A stretch of 64,000 nucleotides of DNA from Dioszegia crocea (taxonomy: Eukaryota; Basidiomycota; Tremellomycetes; Tremellales; Bulleribasidiaceae), in NCBI GenBank assembly GCA_001600615.1, contig BCKK01000002.1, positions 2,510,809-2,574,808 on the forward strand, written 5' to 3'. Positions within the stretch are counted from its first letter, which is position 1; the number at the start of each line of letters is the position of its first letter. The notes under the pieces were generated by a model, which saw nothing but the letters and a program-made list of their open reading frames with translations, did no database searches and was not told the origin of the DNA. Positions 54,339-64,000 of this stretch are shown here, piece after piece. A program made the translations under genes and the position numbers.

Positions 54339-54711
54339 ATGCTAGGCTGGGCGGGCGGTTATAGATTCTTCTAGGGATATCCCCTTGCTTCTTCTTTTCA
54401 TTTCTTCCTGGCGATTTTATGAGGTTATGTTGTGACTACGATCTATCATACGGTATCTTTATGCATCTTACGTTCCTTATGCTTGCCCATTGTCGTTCAC
54501 GATGCGTTACCTCTCCTGCCAACGCATCTTCCTTTGCAGTCGATGTTTGCTCGGTGGCGATGTGTTGATCTACCCAAGATGCGACACCTAATTGAGACAG
54601 CATCACCCGCCTCGTGCTTCTTGCAATGTCTTGCATTTGGGTCGTCATACATGCCGGTGATTCATGCATGTCTCGAATTTGCTTAGTCATACATGCCAGC
54701 CATCTATTGAC
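54339..54711. other. Convergent intergenic region, Qsp-like precursor / transcription factor
   Basis: 373 bp between two stop codons. It contains the 12-bp direct repeat GTCATACATGCC at 54644-54655 and 54686-54697. No gene seen. Confidence 0.5.
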
Positions 54712-57154
54712 TCATTCTGAACCCAAAAACTCGAATGCGCTCCCTAGAATAAATGGCCAGTCCGCAAACAGGTCTTCGCCTGAGAACTGCGTCCCACTCG
54801 GATGTGACCCCGCGTCCAAGCGACCAGCCGCATTACCAAGCACAGTACCGGACGCTACTGGCTGAGCACCGAAAGAGTATGCTGATGATCCAGCGAATGA
54901 AGCTAGAAGGGATGGGTCGATGAGATGATCCGGGAGGGACTGGGATTGGACTAGAGCGTCAAAGTCGATAGAGGCGAGATCGAAACCGGCGCCGCTGGTA
55001 GTGTTGTTCGGCCCATTCAGCGCGAGTGGGATGGGAACTGGTGGCAAATTCGGGACGGTCTGGAATGCTGTTGCCGCCGGTACGGTCATTGTCGTACTCT
55101 GTATTTCGCTTCCGGATTGTTGACCGCCGCCACCATTACGGCTAGGCGTCGTACTCCTCTCCGCATTTGCCTTCCCTCTGTCTCCACTGCTTCCGATCCT
55201 CCGCAAAGCATGCACCACCCCTCGTCCTTCTCTTTCGCGCGCAGCCTCCTCCATCACTCCATCGATCTTCTCAATATGCGTACGGAGTCGTTCCGCAATC
55301 CCCGCCGTGCGCGATAGAACCGATTCTAGTCCCGAGAGCATATCGGCCATGGACAAGAGGCAATTGCGCACTTGGAGATAGGTCCATTGGTTGAGGGAGC
55401 GCGATTTGGGATGTTGGGAGAGGGGGATCAAGAGGTGGCCTATACCTGCGAGATGGTGGAGCTGATTGTCAGATTATCCACTTTGAGAACTTACGACAGG
55501 GGCACTGCATGCATACAGGTACGCTGTAGGGACGTTGGATATCGCGTCGAGAAGATCACCAGCAATGGCGCACCGCTGCGCGATACTGTTCTCCCCGCTA
55601 CCTGCAACGACCATTTTGAGGGTTTGCAAGGTGATGATGATGTTGGTGGCTGATGTCAGCTGTTGGCCTATATTGGGCTCACCTTGAAATCCCAGCTTGT
55701 TGAGATCATCATCCTCCCCTAGTGGCGCAGCAGATCTCAAGACCTCTGGTAGCTCGCCGTACATTCTCCCGACCAAGTCCAGAATGTCGGATTGAGCCGG
55801 CCCAACGCCTCGCTCAAACAATTCCGACACCGGCCCTCCTTGTCCCGATACATCCTCGCCGTGACCTCCTCCCCCAAATCGATTTCGGCGGATTCGGACA
55901 CGCTCGATTGCGTGCTCGAGGATCCGGTAGAGATCGGTCACAAAGTTCCAACCTCGGAACCAGGACACGAGCGGCGTGCCGGGACCGTGAAGCTTCAGGG
56001 TGGTGGGTGTAATGTCTGAATCCGAGGTAACTTCTGCCGGATAAAGCACGGTCGTTTCCGACTCTCTGTGACGAGCCGTCGCTCCCCAGGTGCACGATGT
56101 GTAGATGTCCAATTGATATGTTGCCCAAAACTAGTATCAGCAGTGCTCTTGGCTGAACTTACTAATCTTCGCCTTTCCTGTATCTCAACGTTGTTCAGGC
56201 CGACTGGCCATCGCCCTTCGAGATGAAATCCATCCATTGCGCACATCGTACAGTAATCCCCCAGGTAGCGCTGAAGCCCACGCGTGTCTCCATATTGGAT
56301 ACACAGCAAAGCCATGTTGCTCCTCGCGCGTTTGTACTCGAATTCTGATGCAGCCGTCAAGTCGGCGGGGAAAGATTCTTGCGCCTGTGGTCAGTCGAGC
56401 TTTGCATATACGTACGGCTTGGTAGAAGGCCTCGGAGGGTACGCTGACCATACTCGGGGTGATGGGATGGGTCGGCGCACTTGCCCCGTCCCGTATACGT
56501 GCGGAAGTCAAGGCGCACAGCGACATCAGATCGACATAGAAAGGGCGAGAGTGGACGTATAGCCCATCTCTTACGCGATTGAGAAGAGTCGGCAGATGAT
56601 AGTAGGATTGTCTGGTGTCAGTAGAGCATGGTGACAACGTACATTGGGTAGATAGCGGCAGTGTAGAACGCAACAAGCTCTTCGATGACTGTGTGAGGTG
56701 CAATCTGACGATATACCCAATCTTCTGCTAGTGGCGGTAGAGATTGGGGAGGATACACTGGTGGTGTAGCTTCGTCTGCCTCTGAAGTTTTTGGCGGTGG
56801 CTACAGTCAGCTCGGTCGTAATCTCGGCTCACCCCTCGTCGCTTCGCCGGCCGATTGTACGTGCACTCGGACGCATACGCCTTGCAGGGTCCGCAGACGC
56901 CTTCTACGGGACCAGCAGAGCACTGAATCAGCAAATGCCAGGGCTTGTCTCACCTTAATGCCGCCTCTATGGCACCTGTCGCACGCTCGCTGTTCTCATG
57001 AGCTGGAATTTGCTTTGTGTAAAGCGTCAGGACGGACCGTTTTCCGGCGTTTTTTAGGCGAGCCTGGCCCTTCGTGGTTATCTTTTCTAGTTTCTGCAGA
57101 TGTGCTGAGCGGGGTGGGAGGCTGTCCTGCCTCTATCAGTGTTTGGGGTTCCAT
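54712..57154 (-). CDS. Zn2Cys6 fungal transcription factor
   Basis: Nine exons: 57038-57154, 56954-56989, 56833-56922, 56643-56800, 56416-56611, 56163-56384, 55683-56130, 55495-55649 and 54712-55461, giving 723 residues. Residues 36-72 hold a basic lead-in (KKRRKT) and a perfect binuclear cluster CX2CX6CX8CX2CX6C (C42, C45, C52, C61, C64, C71). The middle is the fungal-specific regulatory domain: FYTAAIYPIQSYYHLPTLL, LMSLCALTSARIRDGA and FWATYQLDIYTSCTWG. The C-terminal 150 residues are Gly/Ser/Asn-rich with an acidic-hydrophobic end (FADWPFILGSAFEFLGSE), plausible as an activation domain. The first donor (GTCCGT) is non-consensus but is the only way I found to join the basic region to the first Cys. 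It is convergent with the Qsp-like precursor. Confidence 0.85.
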
Positions 57155-57303
57155 ATTGGTGGTAGATGGTTGTGTTGACAGTATCAGCGGCCGTAATAGT
57201 AGGGAAATGGAGATGGATTAATCTCCGTTGTTGATGTGGAGGCGAGGCAAGACTTTCTGCCTCACTCAGTACTCAGACTCAACTTCTCTACATACACCCC
57301 ATC

Positions 57304-58831
57304 ATGTCTTGTGGAAACGCTGCAGATGCTGCTAAGGAAGAGGGGGAGCCTCTCATGCCTAGTAGGTCCTGCTGAAAACTCCGCTTATCCCCTAGAACGG
57401 CGCCACTTCCTCCGTACCGATCCGAAATTATGTGTTCGATGCCACACCGCCCGAGGAGCGTATATGCTCAGATCTCTACCCTACTGCCCCGACTGTTTCT
57501 TCCCCTCCATCAAACAGAGATTCATTCGACACATCTTTGGCCCCCTTCGACCCGGCAGCAGCCGTAAGAATGCCATCCGGCCCCCAATCCAGGCAGGCCA
57601 GGTCGTCGTTGCCGTCTCAGGCGGTGTAGGATCGATGGCGATGTTGAGTCAGCTACAGGAGGCTGGACTGGTGGGGAAAGGGGATGGAGCAAGGGTGGAC
57701 AAGACCAAGGGTGAGAAGGAGGTGGTCTGGGAGCAGGGTACATTGGTGTATGTCGAATTCGCCGGAGTGACAGGTATGGCGGAGAGAACTGCGGAAATGG
57801 AGGATGTTGCCAGGAGTCACGGGCTGCGCTTTGTGGGGATAAGAGCGGAGGAAGTCTTTGACCGGAAGTTGGAGGAGCGCTTGCGGAGCGGTGAACCAGG
57901 AGGTAAGTCGAAGCCGTGTCGAGCTGATGACAGCTTCTTCGGACCATCTTGACCGCCTTCGCTCCCTCCTTGCTTCTCTCCCATCGGTGTCACGTCCATC
58001 TATACTTCAGACCATCCTCGATCATCTCCTCACCCTCGCTGCTCACTCTCTTCCAAATGTCTCGCATCTCCTGCTCGGCGAGACTAGCACCCGGGAGGCT
58101 CAACGCGTTATATCCGCCACCGCCACCGGGCGAGGTTGGGCTCTACCCCTTGAGCTAGCTGGGAAGTTCATACTACCCTCGGACAGCCTCAGCGTGATGC
58201 GGCTTAAACCAATGAAGGAGATCAGTCTGAAGGAGGCAGCGATCTACTCGCATCTGCGGCGCTTGTCCACGATGAACGAGCGGCGGTGGTTAGATGGCAG
58301 GTCATCCGGGGGCAGAGGGAAGGGCAGCACCAGCCTGGAGATGTTGACTGAGCGTGAGTTATGTCAAATGACCGTCTGACCCAGGCAGAATTTGTACTCG
58401 GCCTCAGCGTCACCCATCCGTCCACCGTGTCTACCATCAATAAAACGGGCGATAAGCTCGTCTTCTCAGGTGACGTGTCTGCCGACTTGTGTCCACTGTG
58501 CCAAATGTGAGTTTCGATAAGGTCTGAATTAATCTCTAGGCCCGCAGAACCATCCGCCCAGGCCTGGAAATCACGTACAGCCCTGACGACTCTCCCCGAC
58601 AAACCCTCCCAACCACTTGAAGATATTAATCACCAGCGCTCTCGGCTGGATCCCCTCTTGTGCTACGCATGCCTTACCACTCTGGGCGCACACACGGCTG
58701 GCAAGGTGCAAGGTCTGAACAACGACGCGCTGGATCTGGACCTTCCCATCTGGGTGCAGGACCGGGTAGAGCAGAGACGAGTGGTCAGTCAGGAGGAGAT
58801 GAGGAAGGGGATAGAGGAATATCTGCTATAA
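57304..58831 (+). CDS. NCS2: Cytoplasmic tRNA 2-thiolation protein 2 (Ctu2/Ncs2)
   Basis: Five exons: 57304-57361, 57396-57902, 57934-58353, 58389-58506 and 58540-58831, giving 464 residues. The N-terminus has PLMPKRR and a Cys pair (KLCVRCHTARG), then YCPDCF. The PP-loop-like motif AVSGGVGSMAML lies near residue 105. The C-terminal half has HLLLGETSTREAQRVISATATGRG and two further Cys pairs (LCPLCQ, LCYAC). With Ncs6/Ctu1, this protein puts sulphur on wobble U34 of tRNA-Lys, -Glu and -Gln in the Urm1 pathway. It is divergent from the Zn2Cys6 gene, with 149 bp between starts. A degraded copy of its last 90 bp lies just downstream. Confidence 0.85.
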
Positions 58832-59075
58832 GATTGATATTTCGCATGTGAGAGCTGGAGCTTCCCATTTGGGTGCAGGACCGGATAGAGCAGAGAAGAT
58901 AGGAGGAGATGAGACAGGGAATAGAGGATATCTGCTGTGAGACATAGGATCCGCAGGATGACTGGATCGAGGTGTGTCCATCGCTCGGTTCAAGTGGGAT
59001 ATATGACAACTAGAAATTACATCATTATAACTACTCTGTAGTGCCCCTCTACCTACCTAACAGCTAGTCCGCGCG
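58832..59075. other. Convergent intergenic region, NCS2 / CPL1-like gene
   Basis: Contains the degenerate duplication listed separately and no gene. Confidence 0.5.
58861..58940 (+). repeat. Degenerate tandem copy of the NCS2 3' end
   Basis: This stretch repeats 58742-58831, the last codons of NCS2: CTTCCCAT-TGGGTGCAGGACCGG-TAGAGCAGAGA, then AGGAGGAGATGAG and ATCTGCT-T. A deletion removes about ten bases in the middle, and several substitutions and a frame change follow. It lies after the NCS2 stop codon, so it is not translated with it. The intact copy is the one with an open frame. Confidence 0.85.
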
Positions 59076-60759
59076 TCAGACGCAAGCATTCTCTTCCAAA
59101 ATATAGCCCGACATACAGCTAAGTACTGCAATCTATCAGCTAGCATTCCCTACAGCTGCAATCCACTCACCCTTGCACTTTCCCTCCTGGCATAAAACTC
59201 CATCAACATTGGGGAGGGCAGAGCAGTCTGGACCGATGCATGAGCCACATCTTTCGAGATTGGTGGAGGTGTCCGATATGCACTGCAAATGTCAGTTAGA
59301 GCGGAGTGGGCGAACTGAAAGCTCACCTCGTAATGGAAACCTCTCTGCTTCCTCCCGATAGGACTGACTAGACACATCTCCTCCTCAGCACGGCATTTGG
59401 ACTTGGCGTAAGAAGCTCGACGCTGCAAGCTTCCCTACATTTATCAGCGAGAGACGAGTCACGGCATGGTGATAGACTTACGGTAGGATACGGATCGGTC
59501 GAGCTGACGGTGAACTTCCTCGTAGTGGGTAAAGAAGAGTAGGTGCCCTGCGCATTCGGAGACGCCACCACATTCAAGATGTACTGCGCGTTGCGCAATT
59601 GACTCCACTGGAAGGAATACGCGCCATTCCCATCCGTCATCACGGTCACGGACTGCTGATTGGGTAAGGAGATTGTGACGAATCCGCACCTGCTGTAGCC
59701 GGAGAAGATCGGACGACTGGTAGATACAGGAACAGCATGGACTGGTTCCCCGTCGCTAGCGCCAGGCTGTAGGATGATGGGAGTATCGCAGATGATGGTG
59801 ATTGCGACAACGCGGCTGGAGAATGTCTTGTTGGTGTCGGACGCGTAGAGTATGTAGTAGTGGTGTAGACCGTAGGATTGGTTGATCAGGCGAGAGGAGA
59901 AGTAGCCTGACCCGTCGGTCGTGATTGACTGGATCTCGCCAGTCTCCTGGGACATGAGCCGCAGCAGACCGGTATCGCAGTCCGAGCCCACATCGACAGT
60001 GCCGCTGAGCACGAAGTCAGTTGTGGCTGTGCTGGGACTACGGTGGCTGGTGATGAGAGGGGCTTTGCACTGAGCGTCAGCTTGGTTCACGGTAAAGGGC
60101 GAATGACTCACAGCGCCCATAGTCTCCTGCGAGATGACTTGGATGTTTGTCACGCGCGATCGCGCAGAGTCGGATTGCCCGTCAGAGCTTGCAATGGCAG
60201 TCATAGCGTACGCGCCATTGCTCAGAGGCTGCGCCCGGACGTTGAAATAGCCATTATTTGTCGCGACGGTGACTGATGGGTGACCGAAGATTTCGATAGT
60301 GACAAATGGACAATCACTCCGGCCTATGATAGCGGGACGGTGAACCACAACGACCACCGGCACATCGGGGTCATAGTCGGCTTTGGTGTCATCGCCACGG
60401 GGAGTATCGATTGTGGGGGTATTGCAGACGATGCTGACGGTAATGACGGAGGAACGAAGGGTAGAGTTGGTCGGGTGGACGAGGTAGTAGTGTTCCTTGC
60501 CCAGTGGTCGATCGCGGATGGTCCGGGTGAATCTACCAGACGCGTCGACCGATATAGACCCCTCGATAGTTCCAGACTCCTGCGATACGAGGAGGAACCT
60601 TTTGCTGCAGCCGGTCGCGACTGAAGCAGAGCCGGTGATGGTGAAGGTAGTCCGCGTGACGGTACGTATGGAGGCTCCATCGATGACAGGGGCGATACAC
60701 TGAGCGTAGACAGTGGAGAGGAGGAGCAGGAAGGTGGAAAAGAGGGGAAAAGCCAACAT
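59076..60759 (-). CDS. Secreted protein with repeated beta-type domains and CPL1-like Cys-rich tail, copy 1
   Basis: Five exons: 60112-60759, 59482-60069, 59327-59434, 59171-59282 and 59076-59125, giving 501 residues. Residues 1-20 (MLAFPLFSTFLLLLSTVYAQ) form a signal peptide. Four related beta-rich units follow, alternating between FTITGSASVATGC/FVLSGTVDVGSDC type and RPAIIGRSDCPFVTIEIFG/RPIFSGYSRCGFVTISLPN type. This is a duplicated Ig-like pair. After TDPYPT comes the basic LQRRASYAKSKC stretch and the CPL1-type tail: CISDTSTNLERCGSCIGPDC, LPNVDGVLCQEGKCK and CMSGYILEENACV. This tail is known from secreted basidiomycete proteins. A cell-surface or effector-like secreted role is inferred. 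The first intron (42 nt) is in frame and stop-free. The gene upstream is a paralogue. Confidence 0.8.
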
Positions 60760-61344
60760 ATCGGCGGGTGGTGCGAATGTAGCGCTGGTGGGGGGAGGGA
60801 GGGGGCAGTCGAGAAGGGGGCTGAAGATGGGGTGCTGAAAAGCCTGTCTTCATCATTTAGTATGTTAGCTGCCCCTTCAGGTCATCAATCAGCGTCGCCG
60901 CTTTGCTGGCCATCCCTTCGCCCATCCTCTGTCTCCATGACACACGTCTGCGCACTCAATCAACCAGTTTCAGCGCGTAATTCCCCATCCATGTCAGTGA
61001 GACACACCAATCTGCTTGGTGGATCTCGGACTATCCTCTGTGTGTTGGACGTGGACTACATACAGCCGGAATGTACAGAGTGACATGTGTGGAAATGACG
61101 GAGGGGACGGTGAAATTCGCCGAGTTGTGGATGTCTCACTCTTCGAAATTTACATCCGCGGAGAGGACATGTCTTGACCTCGGCGTGCCTGTTGAACCTA
61201 AATGCATGTTGATCTCACAATCAACCCTGCGCCCACTCTACAGCTTAAGCCGTGTGATGTGAATGCCAATGCGATACTCTATACTCTATCTATCTCTATT
61301 ATAGACGCTTGTCCCCCACAGCTCTCTCCAGTAGCCGGCCCGGC
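60760..61344. promoter_or_regulatory. Promoter region of CPL1-like copy 1
   Basis: 585 bp between two minus-strand paralogues. It has a pyrimidine tract with repeated CTAT (61275-61303). No gene and no duplicated coding remnant were recognised. Confidence 0.45.
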
Positions 61345-63034
61345 CTATCTGGCCCGAACACAGGCCCGATTCAACAAGTAATACCCCCTAAGACAACTAT
61401 GGACTGGGATGATCAGCACCTGTCCTCATTGGATGTTGCTCGATCAGCTTGACTGGCTTACTTTTGCATATCCCTTTCTCGCACGAAACGCCGCTAACAT
61501 TGGGCAAAGAAGAACAGTCGGGCCCCGAACACGATCCACAGCGCTCAAGGTTGGAAGAAGTATTGGAGATGCACTGTGATTGTCAGCCAAGGACAGCCTG
61601 GGAAAGGAGAGCGCACTTCATATCGGAAGCTCTTCTGCTTCTTGCCAGTATTCATCGGGATGAATGGGCACAATTCTTCATGAGCGCCGCATCTGGATCT
61701 GGCGAGGGATGCCCTGCGTTGCATGCCTCCCTGGTATGTCAGCGAGAGAAGTGATCGATCAGAAGCAGACTTACTGTGGGATAAGGATCAGTCGATTCGA
61801 CCATCATATTACTCTGGGATGCAGGCGACGAATAGGTGCCCTGCTGATCCACCGCAGCAATGGCCACAATTGGGTATAGACCATTGCGCAATTGCTCCCA
61901 CTTGACAGAGAATTCGCCAGCCACCACTGACGCCGTCAATTGCTGGGCGCCGACAGTGATTGCGACGTAGGGGCAATTGCTATAGCCAGAGATGACCGGT
62001 CGACTGGAGGGGACCGTAACAATATAGAGGCTTTCCGGGGGGAAGTAGACATCGCTCCTTGGCGAGAAGATGTAGGGAGCGTCACAGACGACAGTGATGG
62101 TGACATCGCTGCTGAGGTAGGCTTGTTGAACATCGGAATCGTACATGACGTAGTACTGGTGTTGGCCGAAAGGTTCCTCGTTGAGGAAGGCGGCGAAGGA
62201 TCCGCTACCATCAGTGGGGACCGTCGAGATTAGTCCAGATGTCCGCGACATGATCCGCAGTTGGCCATTGTCGCATGCGGATCCGACGTCCACGAGGCCA
62301 GTGAGGAAGAAGGTGTTGGGGGAGGTATCGCCACTTTTATGGCTGGTTATGACCGGAGGGTTGCACTGGCCATCAGCATTGAACGGGCAGGCGCTCACAG
62401 TTGCAGCCCCATCATTCGTTGTGACTCTTATCCGCTTCGTCTCCGAAGTAGCCGAGTGCAAACCCGGCTGGTAGGAATCGGCAACAGCCGTGATGGCATA
62501 TGATCCTCTTTCCAGATATTGCGATCGGACACTGAAAGTACCCGCCGCTGTCGTCTGTACTTTGACAGACGGCAAGCCGGGTATTTCAATAGTCACAAAG
62601 GCGCAATCGCTTCTCCCGCTGATTGTCGGTCGATTGCTTCTGACCTCGAGATTTTGGTTCAAAACTACAGGTTCATCGATGATGGGAATACCGCACATGA
62701 CGGTTATAGTGTAGAATCCGGAGCGGGAGGAAGTGATAGTGGGGTGTATCAATTCATATCGGTCGGTGCCCCAGCGCTGATTGGGGATTTCGACACGATA
62801 CCGGCCGGTGGTGGAGTCGAAGGTATCGATGGTTCCTATTACACCCTGCGCTTCCGACGTGATCTGGATGGGGACGCCACTACATTGCCCGAGTGTCGGC
62901 ACACGGCCTTCGAGGAAGAATGTAGATTGTGTGACATTGCGATCGCGGGGACCATCGACTCGGGTGGCCGCGCACTGGGCGTGGATGACGGGGAGGAGAA
63001 GGAGGAGGATGGCGCGTAGCGAGGATGGATACAT
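61345..63034 (-). CDS. Secreted protein with repeated beta-type domains and CPL1-like Cys-rich tail, copy 2
   Basis: Five exons: 62399-63034, 61775-62365, 61617-61730, 61462-61573 and 61345-61403, giving 503 residues. The exon number, intron phases and domain order are the same as in copy 1; exon 4 is 112 nt in both. A signal peptide (LLLLLPVIHAQC) is followed by the same four beta units (FFLEGRVPTLGQC, RPTISGRSDCAFVTIEIPG, FFLTGLVDVGSAC, RPVISGYSNCPYVAITVG). The tail is MQRRASLARSRC, CISNTSSNLERCGSCSGPDC, LPNVSGVSCEKGICK and CLRGYYLLNRACV. The first intron (33 nt) is again in frame and stop-free. Sequence between the motifs has drifted strongly, so the duplication is old or the proteins evolve fast. 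Confidence 0.8.
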
Positions 63035-63458
63035 GGCGAAGGTTGGGAGAGTGGCGGGGAAGAGTGGCGAGGGAAACTGCCTTCATTATGTACCTCATCA
63101 GTAGCCTTTCAGCGTATCACTCATTGACAGTTTGGCTCAGGGAACCCTTCATCAAACCTCTCATGTACCTCCGACCATCCGACAGGATGCAAGACCCAGC
63201 GTGGGTGAAAATCTCCGCTCACCCTCGCTCAAGCCTGACATACTGTGTGTCTCGGCCACACAACACATATGCACACACATGAGTTCAGAAAGGGATTGAG
63301 GATATGCAAGGTGTGTGCAAGGAATGCTGTTGGATTTTAGGGAAACAGCGAGAATTGCCCGAACCGGATGTGTCAAAGAATTCTCCGATTCCAAGAAAGG
63401 TTCTCGGTTGAGGCTCGGCAGTACCTGAAACGATAGCATATGGAGGTAAGATACACAT
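63035..63458. promoter_or_regulatory. Promoter region of CPL1-like copy 2
   Basis: 424 bp between the start of copy 2 and the 3' end of the Nop15-like gene. Open frames here do not join any conserved protein. A CA-rich patch lies at 63255-63275. Confidence 0.45.
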
Positions 63459-64000
63459 CTAGGCCTTCTGGCAACGTCAGCGTGATCACGTAGGGACGAG
63501 GTAAAACTCACATGTCCCTCGAACTCGTAGTCAATCCCCTTCTCCTGAATCTTTTTCCTCCGGTCATTCTGCTTCTTGACGACGTTGGCGTTCGCCTTGT
63601 CCTTTTGCTCCTCCGTCCGGGGCTATAATCAGCGGGATCGTAAGATATGCTTACCTTGTCTTGACGAGCCTTCTCTAGACGGGCGCGCGGGACGACGCGG
63701 AACTTCTTGTTGCTACCTGCCCACAATTCAGGGTGGACTTCATCGGCTGGAATAACCTGACATCAGCTTGGCAAAGTTTTAGCTTACATGACATTGTAGT
63801 AGGTGGCCCATGAGGAGATAGTTGTCCATAGTTTCAGCGACAATTTCGGCAACGGAGTTGCTGGACATTTCAATGTAGGCATAGTGCTTAGATGCGCCGG
63901 TCTGGGGTCAGCGGATCAAAGCTGAGACATACCTGACGGTTTCGAGCTAATCGGACTCTGGAGACATCGCCGAATTGGCCAAAGTACTCCTTCATCTCAT
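63459..64000 (-). CDS. Nop15/NIFK-like RRM protein, 3' part (5' end outside window)
   Basis: Visible exons: 63933-64000 (continues beyond the edge), 63788-63901, 63655-63756, 63512-63622 and 63459-63467. The sequence gives the second half of an RRM (EYFGQFGDVSRVRLARNRQ, TGASKHYAYIEMSSNSVAEIVAETMDNYLLMGHLLQC). The family tail VIPADEVHPELWAGSNKKFRVVPRARLEKARQDK follows, then a basic helix. This order is specific for yeast Nop15 and human NIFK, nucleolar factors for 60S subunit assembly. The last exon would have nine nt (AAG GCC TAG). Without that splice the frame runs on into sequence of unlike composition. Confidence 0.82.

Noticed and set aside
54712..57154. Calling the Zn2Cys6 gene a homologue of the known Cryptococcus Qsp1 regulators
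   Set aside because: Nothing in the sequence links it to those proteins. Only its position next to the precursor is suggestive.
63161..63511. 117-codon open frame continuing the Nop15-like gene downstream
   Set aside because: It starts inside an intron with clear GTGAGT and CTGACGTTGCCAG signals. Its composition does not match the family and it overlaps the next promoter.
1..64000. CRISPR arrays, insertion sequences, LTR elements or operons
   Set aside because: No spaced palindromic repeats, transposase-like or reverse-transcriptase-like frames, terminal repeats or bacterial-type gene overlaps were seen.

Overview
The window is nuclear DNA of a basidiomycete yeast-like fungus, most likely a tremellomycete. 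Genes are dense on both strands. Nearly every one is split by many short introns (about 30-60 nt, GTNNGT donors, CTGAC/CTAAC-type branch sites a few bases before a YAG acceptor). The proteins include fungal Erg28, OPT transporter, CipC/DUF3759, Slm1 and Vnx1 families plus lineage-restricted paralogue pairs. No rRNA, tRNA, transposon or CRISPR array was recognised. Exon models were built by hand from splice signals, reading frame and protein continuity; every model keeps a single open frame across its junctions. Family names come from motif recognition, not from a search.

Layout. 1-5 kb: 3' end of an Mrd1-like rRNA-processing factor, a tandem pair of F-box-like proteins and a 12-bp minisatellite. 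5-14 kb: Crp1/Mdg1-type glycogen-binding-domain protein, ZIP zinc transporter, small mitochondrial protein, secreted QxW protein, peroxisomal enoyl-CoA isomerase and Frag1/DRAM/Sfk1 membrane protein. 15-18 kb: tandem pair of zinc alcohol dehydrogenases with identical exon lengths. 18-29 kb: dolichyl-diphosphatase, ribosomal protein eL37, HIT protein, CipC, TFIIF-alpha, DNAJC8/Spf31, Mediator Med19 and Erg28. 29-47 kb: Slm1, Vnx1-type cation/H+ exchanger, PARP-type zinc finger protein, peroxisomal ABCD half-transporter, cofilin, alpha-actinin and an F-box protein.

48-57 kb is the most interesting part. An OPT oligopeptide transporter is followed by an unusually long 2.3-kb gene-free interval. 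Next comes a small secreted precursor carrying two identical 32-residue repeats that end in GGNYPW, then a convergent Zn2Cys6 transcription factor gene. The repeat resembles the Cryptococcus quorum-sensing peptide Qsp1, which ends in GGAYPW and is imported by an OPT transporter. The locus may therefore be a linked peptide-signalling module of precursor, importer and regulator.

57-64 kb: Ctu2/Ncs2 tRNA thiolation protein with a decayed copy of its own 3' end, a tandem pair of secreted proteins with a CPL1-like cysteine-rich tail, and the 3' part of a Nop15-like ribosome biogenesis factor.

A second theme is very small coding exons: ATG-only first exons (eL37, cofilin), 6-nt internal exons (eL37, alpha-actinin), a 15-nt exon (alpha-actinin), a 7-nt first exon (Erg28), and 6-9-nt last exons.
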